Shown piece by piece: positions 45,739-54,441 of a stretch of DNA of 64,000 nucleotides. The stretch is taken from contig NZ_JAPZVR010000005.1 in NCBI RefSeq assembly GCF_027622855.1, positions 248,001-312,000 of the forward strand. The letters run 5' to 3'. The stretch comes from Glycomyces algeriensis (GTDB lineage: Bacteria > Actinomycetota > Actinomycetes > Mycobacteriales > Micromonosporaceae). The stretch's first letter is position 1. Every line of letters starts with the position of its first letter. Position numbers and translations under genes: made by a program. The notes under the pieces are model-generated. The model worked only from the letters and a program-made list of their open reading frames with translations. It had not been told where the DNA came from and made no database searches.

Positions 45739-46353
45739 TTACTCGGCGGCGGCGGGGGCGGCCGGAGCGGCTTCGCCCTCGGCGGCCTCGTCCTCGTCGG
45801 CGGCTTCGCCGCGCGGCTCGCTCACGGAGGCGAGCACCAGGTCGCCGTCCGAGAGGATGACGATGCCCTCGGGGACCTCGACCTCGCGCACGTAGCGCTG
45901 CGAGCCGATGGCGAGGCCTTCGATGCTGACCTCGATGGACTCGGGGATGTGGGTCGCCTCGGCCTCGACGGTCAGGGTGTTGAGGTCGTGCACGACCAGG
46001 CCGCCCTTCTCCGCCTCGCCGACGAAGTTGACCGGGATGTCGGTGGTGATGGTCTCGCCGCGGCGGACGATCAGGAGGTCGGCGTGGACGATGTCGTCAC
46101 GCAGCGGGTCGCGCTGGATGTCCTTGGGGATCACCAGCTCGCGGGTCCCGTCGGTGACCTCGATGGCGATGAGCTGGTTGGCGCCGCCCTTGCGGATGGC
46201 GGCGGCGAGCTCAAGCGAGGGAAGGGAAATGTGGAGCGGCTTCTCGCCGTGGCCGTAGACCACCGCGGGAACCTTTCCAGCCCGGCGCGTACGGCGGGCA
46301 CCGCCCTTCCCGAAGTCAGTGCGAGGCTCGGCGCTGATACGAACTTCGGACAC
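45739..46353 (-). CDS. rplY: 50S ribosomal protein L25/general stress protein Ctc
   Basis: 204 residues, the long two-domain (CTC/TL5) form. Binds 5S rRNA through the N-terminal domain (KVPAVVYGHGEKP). A Glu/Ala-rich tail of about 25 residues ends the protein. GTG start with GGGGAG at 8 bases. The 203-base gap upstream separates it from prs and should hold its promoter. Confidence 0.94.
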   Translation of the reverse strand: MSEVRISAEPRTDFGKGGARRTRRAGKVPAVVYGHGEKPLHISLPSLELAAAIRKGGANQLIAIEVTDGTRELVIPKDIQRDPLRDDIVHADLLIVRRGETITTDIPVNFVGEAEKGGLVVHDLNTLTVEAEATHIPESIEVSIEGLAIGSQRYVREVEVPEGIVILSDGDLVLASVSEPRGEAADEDEAAEGEAAPAAPAAAE

Positions 46354-46556
46354 GGAAATACTCCCCTGTTTTTTAGCAACATTTCATGCGGCGCTCGACG
46401 CTCACGTCGGCATTCAGAAGGGCACACGAGCCCTGAAAAAAGACCTACGCCTTTGCGTCGATTACGGCGCCCTCTGGAGGACACCCTCGCCGTCGGCAAC
46501 CCCACCAGAGTACTACGCGCATCAGATCAGGCTTGACACGGGCGTCGATATGTGAC

Positions 46557-47540
46557 TTACGAGAGACCGCCGAAGAGGGTGGTGACGGAGCCGTCGTTGA
46601 AGACCTCCCAGATGGCCTTCGCGACGAGCGGCGCGATGGAGAGGGTGGTGATCTTCTCGAGGTCCTGGGCTTCCTTGGGGAGGGGGAGGGTGTTGGTCAC
46701 GATGACTTCGCTGACCGGGGCCTTGGCGAGGCGCTCGACGGCGGGGCCGGACATGATCGCGTGCGTGGAGGCGATGACGATGTCCTCGACGCCGGACTCC
46801 TTGAGCATCTCGGCCGCCGAGCAGATGGTGCCGGCGGTGTCGATCATGTCGTCGATGAGGAGGCAGGTGCGGCCCTCGACGTCGCCGACGACCTTGTGCG
46901 CGACGACCTGGTTGGGCTTGAGCGGGTCGCGGGTCTTGTGCACGAACGCGATCGGGCAGCCGCCGAGGCGGTCGGACCAGCGCTCGGCGAGGCGCACGCG
47001 GCCGGTGTCGGGCGAGACGACGGCCATCTGGCGGTCGGCGTACTTCTCCTCGACGTAGCGCGCGAGCGTGCCCATGGCGAAGAGGTGGTCGACGGGGCCG
47101 TCGAAGAAGCCCTGGATCTGGGCGGTGTGGAGGTCCACGGTGAGGATGCGGTCGGCGCCGGCGGTCTTGAGCAGGTCGGCCATGAGGCGCGCGGAGATGG
47201 GCTCGCGGCCGCGGTGCTTCTTGTCCTGGCGCGCGTACGGGTAGAACGGCAGCACGACGGTGATCCGCTTGGCCGAGCCGCGCTTGAGCGCGTCGATCAT
47301 GATGAGGGTCTCCATGACCCACTCGTTGATCGGCGCGGGCATGGACTGCACGACGAAGGCGTCGCAGCCGCGGACGGACTCCTGGTAGCGCACGAAGAGC
47401 TCGCCGTTGGCGAAGGAGTAGGCGCTCATCGGGGTCGGTGCGACCCCGAGGTGCTTGCCGATCTCCTCAGCCAGCTCCGGGTAGGCACGCCCGGAGAACA
47501 GCATGAGCATCTTGGAGTTGACAGCGGACATGCTCGCCAT
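46557..47540 (-). CDS. prs: Ribose-phosphate pyrophosphokinase
   Basis: 327 residues from ATG 47540 behind GGGGGAG. Makes PRPP. Signatures: FANGELFVRYQESVRG, FYPYARQDKKHRGREPISARL, the VDLHTAQIQGFF metal site and the PRPP loop LLIDDMIDTAGTI. Follows glmU, the standard actinobacterial pair. Confidence 0.96.
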   Translation of the reverse strand: MASMSAVNSKMLMLFSGRAYPELAEEIGKHLGVAPTPMSAYSFANGELFVRYQESVRGCDAFVVQSMPAPINEWVMETLIMIDALKRGSAKRITVVLPFYPYARQDKKHRGREPISARLMADLLKTAGADRILTVDLHTAQIQGFFDGPVDHLFAMGTLARYVEEKYADRQMAVVSPDTGRVRLAERWSDRLGGCPIAFVHKTRDPLKPNQVVAHKVVGDVEGRTCLLIDDMIDTAGTICSAAEMLKESGVEDIVIASTHAIMSGPAVERLAKAPVSEVIVTNTLPLPKEAQDLEKITTLSIAPLVAKAIWEVFNDGSVTTLFGGLS

Positions 47541-47642
47541 GACGTGGGCTCCCCCAGTAGGTCGTCTCACCTGAACCTCGACGGTTCCAGTGTCCCTTGC
47601 CCGGCGCCGGAGCGCGAGGGGACCGGGGGGTTTAGTGTCCCG

Positions 47643-49082
47643 TCACGCTTCCGACACTCCCGCCTCACCCTTCGCACGCCGCGCTGCTCTGTCGGACACC
47701 GTGCCGGGGCGCTTCTTGGCGACCCAGTCGGTGAGCGCGGCCTGGCGGGCGCGGGCGACGCCGAGGTCCCCGGGGTTGACGTCCTTGACGATGGTGGAGC
47801 CGGCCGCGACGTACGCGCCGTCGCCGACGCTGACAGGGGCGACGAGCACCGAGTCGCAGCCGATGAACGCGCCCTCGCCGATCTCCGTGCGGTGCTTCCT
47901 GGCGCCGTCGTAGTTGGCGGTGATGACGCCGCAGCCGATGTTGGCGTTCGCGCCCACAGTCGCGTCGCCGAGGTAGGCGAGGTGGTTGGCCTTCGCGCCT
48001 GCGCCGATCTCGGCGTTCTTGGTCTCGACGAACGCGCCGATCTTGGACTGCTCGGCGAGCTTGGAGGCCGGGCGCAGGTGGGCGAACGGGCCGACGTGGG
48101 CGCCTTCGCCGATGTGCGACTGGTCGGCGTGGCTGCGCACGACGACGGCGCCGGAGCCGACGATCGTGTCGGTGAGCGTCGTGTCGGGGCCGATCTCGGC
48201 GCCTGAGTCGACGGCCGTGGCGCCCTTGAGCTGCACGCCCGGGTGGATGAGCACGTCCGGGGCGACCTTGGCGGTGGCGTCGATCCAGGTGGTCTCGGGG
48301 TCCTCCATGGTGACGCCCGACTTCATGAGGTCGTTGTTGATGCGGCCCTGCATGATGCGGCGCAGCCCGGCGAGCTGGGCGCGGTCGTTGCAGGCCAGGA
48401 CCTCGGTCGGGTCGTCGACGACGACGGCGCCGATGGCGTGCCCGGCCTCGCGGGCGAGCTCGAGCACGTCGGTCAGGTAGAGCTCGCCCTGGTCGTTCGC
48501 CGAGGTGAGCTTGGCCAGCTGTTCGCGCAGGACCTGCACGTCGAAGGCGTACGTGCCGGAGTTGATCTCGCGGATGGCGAGCTCGTCGAGGTCGGCGTCG
48601 CGGTGCTCGACGTTGCGGAGCACGTTGCCCTCGCCGTCGCGCACGATGCGGCCGAACCCGGTCGGGTCGTCCACTTCCGCGGTGAGGACCGTGACGGCGT
48701 GGCGGGCCTTCTCGTGGACCTCGACCAGCTCGGTCAGGGTGCTGCGGCGCATGAGGGGGGCGTCGCCGCAGAGGACGACGACGGTGCCTTCGAGGTCCGG
48801 GTAGGCGTCGAGCGCGGTGCGCACGGCGTGGCCGGTGCCGAGCTGCTCGGTCTGCAGCACGGTCTCGGCGTCCGGCGCGGTCCTGTCGAGGAAGCCGGTG
48901 ACCTGGTCGGCCGCGGCGCCGACGACCACGATGCGGTGGTCGGGCTGGAAGGACTTGGTGCTGCGGAGGACGTGCCCCAGCAGGGTCCGCCCCAGGAGTT
49001 CATGGAGGACCTTGGGTTTCGCCGACTTCATGCGGGTGCCCAGGCCAGCGGCCAGGATGATCGCCGAACGCTCACTGCTCAT
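47643..49082 (-). CDS. glmU: Bifunctional GlcNAc-1-P uridyltransferase / GlcN-1-P acetyltransferase
   Basis: 479 residues from ATG 49082; the open frame above has no family residues. N-terminal pyrophosphorylase with LAAGLGTRMKSAKPKVLH, C-terminal left-handed beta-helix (hexapeptide repeats, about residues 255-440). Makes UDP-GlcNAc for peptidoglycan and the surface glycan; glmM, which makes its substrate, is also in this window. No Shine-Dalgarno sequence; TACCAT 8 bases before the ATG fits a leaderless start. Confidence 0.96.
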   Translation of the reverse strand: MSSERSAIILAAGLGTRMKSAKPKVLHELLGRTLLGHVLRSTKSFQPDHRIVVVGAAADQVTGFLDRTAPDAETVLQTEQLGTGHAVRTALDAYPDLEGTVVVLCGDAPLMRRSTLTELVEVHEKARHAVTVLTAEVDDPTGFGRIVRDGEGNVLRNVEHRDADLDELAIREINSGTYAFDVQVLREQLAKLTSANDQGELYLTDVLELAREAGHAIGAVVVDDPTEVLACNDRAQLAGLRRIMQGRINNDLMKSGVTMEDPETTWIDATAKVAPDVLIHPGVQLKGATAVDSGAEIGPDTTLTDTIVGSGAVVVRSHADQSHIGEGAHVGPFAHLRPASKLAEQSKIGAFVETKNAEIGAGAKANHLAYLGDATVGANANIGCGVITANYDGARKHRTEIGEGAFIGCDSVLVAPVSVGDGAYVAAGSTIVKDVNPGDLGVARARQAALTDWVAKKRPGTVSDRAARRAKGEAGVSEA

Positions 49083-49187
49083 GATGGGCCATGGTAGTCG
49101 GTGGCCGAGCGGTGAACGGGCCGACCCGGCGACCTGCCCCGTCACCGAATCGTTACGAATGGAACACGTTCTCCATCCCGCTGACAC

Positions 49188-49217
49188 TTGTGCGAGCTGC
49201 GTCACTCATCATATGTT
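49188..49217 (+). promoter_or_regulatory. Promoter of the sugar ABC operon, with possible operator
   Basis: TTGTGC (49188-49193) and TATGTT (49212-49217) are spaced by 18 bases, about 33 bases before the ATG of the binding-protein gene. The overlapping stretch GTTGCAGACAACAAC (49215-49229) has partial dyad symmetry and is a plausible binding site for the ROK regulator encoded at the end of the operon. Confidence 0.5.
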
Positions 49218-49249
49218 GCAGACAACAACAAACCTCGGAGGTACCTCTC

Positions 49250-50347
49250 ATGCACCTTCTCAGCAGCTCCCGCCCACGAATCGCTTTGGCCGCCACCGCA
49301 GGCGCGGTCCTCGCTCTCACTCTGACCGCCTGCGGACAGGACGACGGCGGCGGCGCCGCCGACACCCCGCTCATCGGCGTCATCCTCCCCGACTCCGCCT
49401 CCTCGGACCGGTGGGAGACCGCCGACCGCAAGTACCTTGAAGCGGCCTTCGAGGCGGCCGGCGTCGAGTACGACATCCAGAACGCCCAAGGCAGCCGCGA
49501 GGACTTCCAGACCATCGCGGACCAGATGCTCACCAAGGGCGCCGACGTCCTGGTCACGGTGAACCTCGACTCGGGCACCGGCAAGACCGTCATCGAGAAG
49601 GCCAAGTCCCAGGGCGTGGCCACCATCGACTACGACCGGCTCACCGAGGACGGCGGCGCCGACTACTACGTGAGCTTCGACAACGAGCAGGTCGGCATCC
49701 TCCAGGGCGAAGGCCTCGTCTCCTGCCTCGAAGGCGTCGCCGACCCGCTCGTGGCCGAGCTCAACGGCTCCCCCACCGACAACAACGCGACCCTGTTCAA
49801 GAACGGGTACGACTCGGTGCTCCAGCCGCTCTACGACGGCGGGACGTTCACTAAGGGCCCCGACGAATGGGTGCCCGACTGGGACAACGCCCAGGGCGGC
49901 ACGCTCTTCGAGCAGATGCTCACCGACACCGGCACCGAAGTGGACGGCGTGCTCGCCGCCAACGACGGCCTCGCCCACGCGGTGATCACCGTCCTCGAGC
50001 GCAACAACCTCAACGGCACCGTGCCCGTCACCGGCCAGGACGCCACCATCCAGGGGCTCCAGAACATCCTCACCGGCGACCAGTGCATGACCGTCTACAA
50101 GGCGATCGAGGAGGAGGCCAACGCCGCCGCCGAACTCGCCGTGGCCCTCGCCAACGGCGAGACGCCCACGACCGACGCCACCGTCACCGACCCGGTGAGC
50201 GGCGCCGAAGTGCCGTCCGTGCTCCTCGAGCCCGTCGCCATCACCGCCGAGAACATCCAGCTCGTCGTCGACGACGGCTTCGCCGACCCGGCCGAGCTCT
50301 GCGCCGGCGAGTACGCGGCGCTCTGCACCGAGCACGGCATCGGATAG
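49250..50347 (+). CDS. Sugar ABC transporter substrate-binding lipoprotein (XylF-like)
   Basis: 365 residues from ATG 49250 with CGGAGG upstream. Signal peptide with lipobox LTAC (Cys28), then a periplasmic-binding-protein fold of the CUT2 group. IDYDRLTEDGGADYYVSFDNEQVG closely follows the D-xylose-binding XylF pattern, and VDGVLAANDGLAHAVITVL the second lobe. Four Cys residues in the mature protein (SCLEG, QCMTV, LCAGEY, LCTEHG) could form two disulfides. Pentose, probably xylose, is the best guess for the ligand. Confidence 0.85.
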   Translation: MHLLSSSRPRIALAATAGAVLALTLTACGQDDGGGAADTPLIGVILPDSASSDRWETADRKYLEAAFEAAGVEYDIQNAQGSREDFQTIADQMLTKGADVLVTVNLDSGTGKTVIEKAKSQGVATIDYDRLTEDGGADYYVSFDNEQVGILQGEGLVSCLEGVADPLVAELNGSPTDNNATLFKNGYDSVLQPLYDGGTFTKGPDEWVPDWDNAQGGTLFEQMLTDTGTEVDGVLAANDGLAHAVITVLERNNLNGTVPVTGQDATIQGLQNILTGDQCMTVYKAIEEEANAAAELAVALANGETPTTDATVTDPVSGAEVPSVLLEPVAITAENIQLVVDDGFADPAELCAGEYAALCTEHGIG

Positions 50348-50356
50348 GGGCTGCGC

Positions 50357-51124
50357 GTGCTGCTCGAACTCAACGGGCTCTCGAAGCGCTTCGGACCGGT
50401 TGAAGTCCTCTCCGACGTCGATCTCGCGATCGACGCCGGAGAGGTCTGTGCACTGGTCGGCGACAACGGCGCCGGGAAGTCCACCCTCGTCAAATGCGTG
50501 GCCGGCATCCACGGCATCGACGGCGGCGCCATCAGCGTCGACGGCGAGGCCCGCACCATCTCCGGGCCGCGCGACGCCGCGGCCCTCGGCATCGAGGTCG
50601 TCTACCAGGACCTCGCGCTCTGCGACAACCTCGACGTCGTCGAGAACCTGTTCCTCGGACGCGAGAAAGTACACGGGCTCATCCTCGACGAGGACTCCAT
50701 GGAGCAGCTCGCCGCCGAGACGCTCTCCTCACTCGCGGTGCGCACCATCAGGAACCTCCGCCAGCCGGTCGCCAGTCTCTCGGGCGGCCAGCGCCAGACC
50801 GTGGCCATCGCCAAGGCGGTGCTGTGGAACTCGCGCCTGGTGATCCTCGACGAGCCGACGGCCGCGCTGGGCGTCGCCCAGACCCGGCAGGTGCTCGAAC
50901 TCATCCGGCGCCTCGCCGACCAGGGCCTGGCCGTCCTCTACATCTCCCACAACCTCAACGACGTCTTCGCCGTGGCCGACCGGATCGCCGCGCTCTACCT
51001 GGGGCGCATGGCGGCCGTGCTCGACGCCGCCGACGCGACCCAGTCGCAGGTGGTCGAACTCATCACCAGCGGCCGGTCCGGGTCCCTCGGGCTCGGCGCG
51101 GACACGAACGGAGCCCGGACGTGA
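50357..51124 (+). CDS. Sugar ABC transporter ATPase, single-domain
   Basis: 255 residues; GTG start with AGGGG 8 bases upstream. Walker A GDNGAGKST (residues 35-43), signature LSGGQRQ, Walker B LVILDEPTAAL and switch-His in YISHNL are complete. CUT2 systems usually carry a double ATPase of about 500 residues (XylG, RbsA); here there is only one copy, so it would have to act as a homodimer. Overlaps the permease gene by 4 bases. Confidence 0.9.
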   Translation: MLLELNGLSKRFGPVEVLSDVDLAIDAGEVCALVGDNGAGKSTLVKCVAGIHGIDGGAISVDGEARTISGPRDAAALGIEVVYQDLALCDNLDVVENLFLGREKVHGLILDEDSMEQLAAETLSSLAVRTIRNLRQPVASLSGGQRQTVAIAKAVLWNSRLVILDEPTAALGVAQTRQVLELIRRLADQGLAVLYISHNLNDVFAVADRIAALYLGRMAAVLDAADATQSQVVELITSGRSGSLGLGADTNGART

Positions 51125-52383
51125 GCACGCAAGTCGAAACCCGGCCTGAGGCCGGGACCGAACCGGGCGCGGTGCGCGCCGTCGCCGATCATCTGCGCGG
51201 CTACTGGGCCGAGGTCAGGTCGGGCGAGGTCGGCGCGCTGCCGGCCGTGGCCGGGATCATCGCGCTGTGCGTGTTCTTCGGGATCTCGCAGCCGGTGTTC
51301 CTTTCCGTGGGGAACCTCGCGAACCTCTTCGGGCAGGGCGCGGCCGTCGCGTGCATCGCCATGGGACTGGTGTTCGTGCTGGTCATCGGCGAGATCGACC
51401 TGTCGGCCGGGTTCGCCTCGGGCGTGTGCGCGGCGGTGATGGCGGTGATCCTCACGAACTGGGGGATGCCGTGGCCGCTCGCGATCGGCGCGGCCATCGC
51501 CACGGGCGTGGTGATCGGGCTGCTGCTGGGGACGCTGGTGGTGAAGCTCGGCATCCCGTCGTTCGTGGTGACGCTCGCGGCGTTCCTGGCGTTCCAGGGG
51601 ATCGTGCTCATGATCCTCGAAGAGGGCAGCAACATCACGATCCACAACGAGACGGTCAAGGCCGTCGCGGGCGGGAACCTGGAGCGCTGGCAGGGCTGGA
51701 CGCTGCTGGTGCTGACGATCGCGGCTTACGCTGCGCTGCAGTTGAACCGGTGGCGGCGGCGCGTGGCGCGGTCGCTCGTGCACGAGCCGCTCGCGGTGGT
51801 GGCGGCGCGGATCCTCGCGCTCGCGGCGCTGTTGACGGCGACGGTGTTCCTGCTGAACCTGGAGCGCTCGGCGAACCCGCAGATCATCTCGCTCACCGGC
51901 GTGCCCGTGGTGGTCGCGCTCCTCGGGGCGTTCTTCGCGATCTGGACGTTCGTGCTGCACCGCACCAGGTTCGGGCGCCACCTGTACGCGGTCGGCGGCA
52001 ACGCCGAGGCGGCGGTGCGCGCGGGCGTGAACGTCGACCGGGTGCGCATCGCCGCGTTCGTCATCTGCTCGGGCATGGCCGCGATCGGCGGCATCGTCGC
52101 CGCCTCGCGCGCGGCCTCGGTGGACCCCAACACGGGAGGGTCCAATGTGCTCCTGCTTTCTGTGGGGGCGGCCGTCATCGGCGGTGCTAGCCTCTTCGGT
52201 GGCAAGGGCACGGTGCGGGCGGCCCTGCTGGGAGGAGCGGTCGTGGCGATCATCAACAACGGGATGGGCCTCATGGGCCTGAGCGCCGGGGTGCGGTTCG
52301 GCGTGACCGGCGCGGTCCTGCTGCTCGCGGCGGGCGTGGACGCCATGTCCCGGGGCCGGGGCAAGCTCTTCGGCAGGCACTGA
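51121..52383 (+). CDS. Sugar ABC transporter permease (XylH-like)
   Basis: 420 residues from GTG overlapping the ATPase stop (GTGA). About 10-12 hydrophobic segments. The CUT2 permease signatures VIGEIDLSAGF and, near the C-terminus, GRHLYAVGGNAEAAVRAGVNVDRV are present. The longer central loop (LNRWRRRVARSLVHEPLA) is typical of XylH rather than RbsC. Works with the preceding ATPase and binding protein. Confidence 0.9.
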   Translation: MSTQVETRPEAGTEPGAVRAVADHLRGYWAEVRSGEVGALPAVAGIIALCVFFGISQPVFLSVGNLANLFGQGAAVACIAMGLVFVLVIGEIDLSAGFASGVCAAVMAVILTNWGMPWPLAIGAAIATGVVIGLLLGTLVVKLGIPSFVVTLAAFLAFQGIVLMILEEGSNITIHNETVKAVAGGNLERWQGWTLLVLTIAAYAALQLNRWRRRVARSLVHEPLAVVAARILALAALLTATVFLLNLERSANPQIISLTGVPVVVALLGAFFAIWTFVLHRTRFGRHLYAVGGNAEAAVRAGVNVDRVRIAAFVICSGMAAIGGIVAASRAASVDPNTGGSNVLLLSVGAAVIGGASLFGGKGTVRAALLGGAVVAIINNGMGLMGLSAGVRFGVTGAVLLLAAGVDAMSRGRGKLFGRH

Positions 52384-52386
52384 CCG

Positions 52387-53466
52387 GTGGCCCTGCCCCC
52401 GGCCGTGGAGCTGCGGCGGCGCAACCGCGCGGCGCTGCTGGAGCAGCTCCACCGGCACGGTCCGCAGACCCGCGCGGAGCTCACCGAGGCGTTGGGGCTC
52501 AACCGCTCCACGATCGGCGCTCTGGCCACCGACCTGGCCGATTCGGGGCACCTGCAGGAGACGACGGGGCAGTCGACCGGCTCGGCCGGTCGGCCCTCGA
52601 CGCTCGTGGCCTGCGTGCCGCAGTCGATCACGGTGTCGGCGGTCGAGATCCGCGCCGACCGGCTGCGGTTCGCGCTCGTCGGCCTCGGCGGCGAGGTGCT
52701 CGAGCGGTCGGAGACGGCGCTCGAGGAGGGGGCCGACGCGATGACGGCCGTCGCGGGGCTCACCCGCGGGACCGCCGCGGCAGCGGTGGCGGCCATGCCG
52801 GGCCTGGTCGATGAGGGCACGGTCGCGCACTCGACCGAGCTGGGCTGGGTCGACCGGCGGGTGGCCGCCGATCTCGAGGCGGCGACCGGCCGGGAGTGGA
52901 AGGTGGTCGACACGGCGACGGCCGCGGCGGTCGGCGAATGGGCGCGCGGCGACGCGCGCGAGGCCCGCAAACTGCTCTATCTGCACGGCGGCCGCGGCTT
53001 GACCGCCGGCCTGGTGATCGAGGGCCGCGCGCAGCGCGGCGGCTCGATCCAGTTGGGGCACATCGTGGTCGAGCCCGGCGGACGCGAGTGCGAGTGCGGG
53101 CTGCGCGGGTGCCTGGAGGCCGAGATGGAGGTGCGCGCCTACGCCGAGGACATCGAGCGCACCACGCTCGCGGCCGGCATGGGCGACGGCGCGGCGCGGG
53201 ACTGGCTCCGCCGCTCGGGCGAGGACCTGGGGCGGGCCCTGGGCGCGGTCGTGACCGCGACGGGCCCCGACGAGATCCTGTTCGGCGGCTGGCTGCGCGA
53301 GCTGTACCTCTCCACGGCCGCGCCGGTGCGCTCGGCGCTGGCGGAGACGACCCTCCCGCATCTGCGCTCGAAGCTGCGGCTGCGCACGCCGGTCCTCGGC
53401 GACGAAGGCGCGCTCATCGGCGCGGCTGAGACGGGATTCGAAGCGGTCTTCGACCGGATGCGCTGA
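52387..53466 (+). CDS. ROK family transcriptional regulator (XylR-like)
   Basis: 359 residues from a GTG 3 bases after the permease stop. N-terminal winged helix (about 15-60, TRAELTEALGLNRSTIGALATDL), then the ROK fold with the zinc-binding signature ECECGLRGCLE near residue 235. The sugar-kinase ATP motif (DxGGT) and NDxNA-type catalytic Asp are not conserved (VVDTATAAAVGE), so it is a regulator, not a kinase. Expected to repress the upstream transporter until sugar binds. Confidence 0.88.
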   Translation: MALPPAVELRRRNRAALLEQLHRHGPQTRAELTEALGLNRSTIGALATDLADSGHLQETTGQSTGSAGRPSTLVACVPQSITVSAVEIRADRLRFALVGLGGEVLERSETALEEGADAMTAVAGLTRGTAAAAVAAMPGLVDEGTVAHSTELGWVDRRVAADLEAATGREWKVVDTATAAAVGEWARGDAREARKLLYLHGGRGLTAGLVIEGRAQRGGSIQLGHIVVEPGGRECECGLRGCLEAEMEVRAYAEDIERTTLAAGMGDGAARDWLRRSGEDLGRALGAVVTATGPDEILFGGWLRELYLSTAAPVRSALAETTLPHLRSKLRLRTPVLGDEGALIGAAETGFEAVFDRMR

Positions 53467-53555
53467 TGCGACGCTGCGCTTCAAATCCAAGCCCGCGGGC
53501 ACTGCGACTGAGAATGGTGCACCGACCCGGTCAGCGGTCGTGCGAGCGGTGCTGC

Positions 53556-53630
53556 TGGCTGGCCCGCCAGGACTCGAACCTGAAATGACTGAACCAAAAT
53601 CAGTAGTGTTGCCAATTACACCACGGGCCA
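53556..53630 (-). tRNA. tRNA-Gln(TTG)
   Basis: 75 bases on the minus strand with encoded CCA (53556-53558). Acceptor arms TGGCCCG/CGGGCCA pair over 7 bp; anticodon stem ACTGA/TCAGT holds loop TTTTGGT with anticodon TTG; the T arm has GTTCGAGTC. The D loop TGTAATTGGCAAC is typical of tRNA-Gln. Confidence 0.95.
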
Positions 53631-53687
53631 TCGCGGGCAGCGCTTTTCAGCGACCCGCGCGAGCAATCTTAGCAACCCGCCGGGGCG

Positions 53688-54371
53688 CTACCCGTCCGAC
53701 CACACGTGCTTCGGGACCTGGTCGAGCACCTGGTGCAGGAACTCCGCGTAGTAGAAGATCTCTTCCGGCTTGAGCCCGCCCGGCCGGAACGTCATCAGCC
53801 ACGCCCCCTCGAAACGCCAGCGGATCGTGCGGGCCCGCGGGTCGGCGAGCATCCACTCCATCGTGCGCGGGTGGATCACGTCGTGCGCGTACCTCGGGCT
53901 GGGCGAGGCGATCTTGAACCTGTCGTTGAACGCCCGGTTCTCGAACGTGATGTCCTTGTCGAACCGCCGGCTCAGCGCGTTCTCGTGCGCGATGTCGAGC
54001 AGCGGCCGCATCGCGGGGAGGCTGATCGCCACCACCTGGTAGTCGTGCGTGCTGGTGGAGTCCCCGCTGCTGACGTGGTACCGGAGCTGGAAGCAGTGCA
54101 GGTGCACGCCGCGGAAGGTGCCGCGCAGGACGTCGAGCGCCTCGTGGCCGCTGCCGGTGGTGAACGGCGGGTGCCGCGAGAGCCCCAGCGCCGACTGGTC
54201 CCGCGGCCAGTACTGGAAGCCGTAGTGGGCCGCCCAGGCCGCGAGCTGCGCGATGTGCCGCTGGCGCGACCGCCGCGAGTAGACGATCGCGATCGCGATG
54301 GCCCCGCCGGGGATCCCCAGGCACACCAGGGCGAGCACGGAGATCACCACGCCGCTGAGGGCTGCCGTCAC
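53688..54371 (-). CDS. Membrane-anchored protein of unknown function, paralogue of the next gene
   Basis: 227 residues; GTG start with GAAGGAGG. One N-terminal membrane segment (about residues 5-32), short basic linker, then a soluble domain of about 180 residues containing YQVVAISLPAMRPLLDIAHEN, RTMEWMLADPRART and a closing HQVLDQVPKHVW. The following minus-strand neighbour shares all of these, so the pair arose by duplication. No family name can be assigned with confidence; adjacency to lemA suggests a membrane-stress or envelope role, as in LemA-DUF3137-type pairs. Confidence 0.75.
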   Translation of the reverse strand: MTAALSGVVISVLALVCLGIPGGAIAIAIVYSRRSRQRHIAQLAAWAAHYGFQYWPRDQSALGLSRHPPFTTGSGHEALDVLRGTFRGVHLHCFQLRYHVSSGDSTSTHDYQVVAISLPAMRPLLDIAHENALSRRFDKDITFENRAFNDRFKIASPSPRYAHDVIHPRTMEWMLADPRARTIRWRFEGAWLMTFRPGGLKPEEIFYYAEFLHQVLDQVPKHVWSDG

Positions 54372-54403
54372 GTTGCCTCCTTCGCCGCCCGGGTGCGGAG
54401 ACG

Positions 54404-54437
54404 CCGCCGGGCCGCGTCGTCCGACGCGGCCCGGCGG
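54404..54437 (-). terminator. Hairpin between the two paralogues
   Basis: Sixteen-position palindrome centred at 54420-54421 (arms 54404-54419 and 54422-54437, CGCCGGGCCGCGTCG core), just after the stop of the upstream paralogue. No T run; may reduce read-through to the second gene. Confidence 0.55.
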
Positions 54438-54441
54438 GCCC

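Noticed and set aside
46354-46556. Possible small gene in the rplY-prs spacer
   Set aside because: No frame with a credible start and length on either strand; the GCTTGACACG at about 46530 resembles a -35 but points away from both neighbouring genes.
49188-53630. Sugar ABC operon as a genomic island inserted at tRNA-Gln
   Set aside because: It lies beside a tRNA, but there is no integrase, no duplicated tRNA end and no change in base composition.
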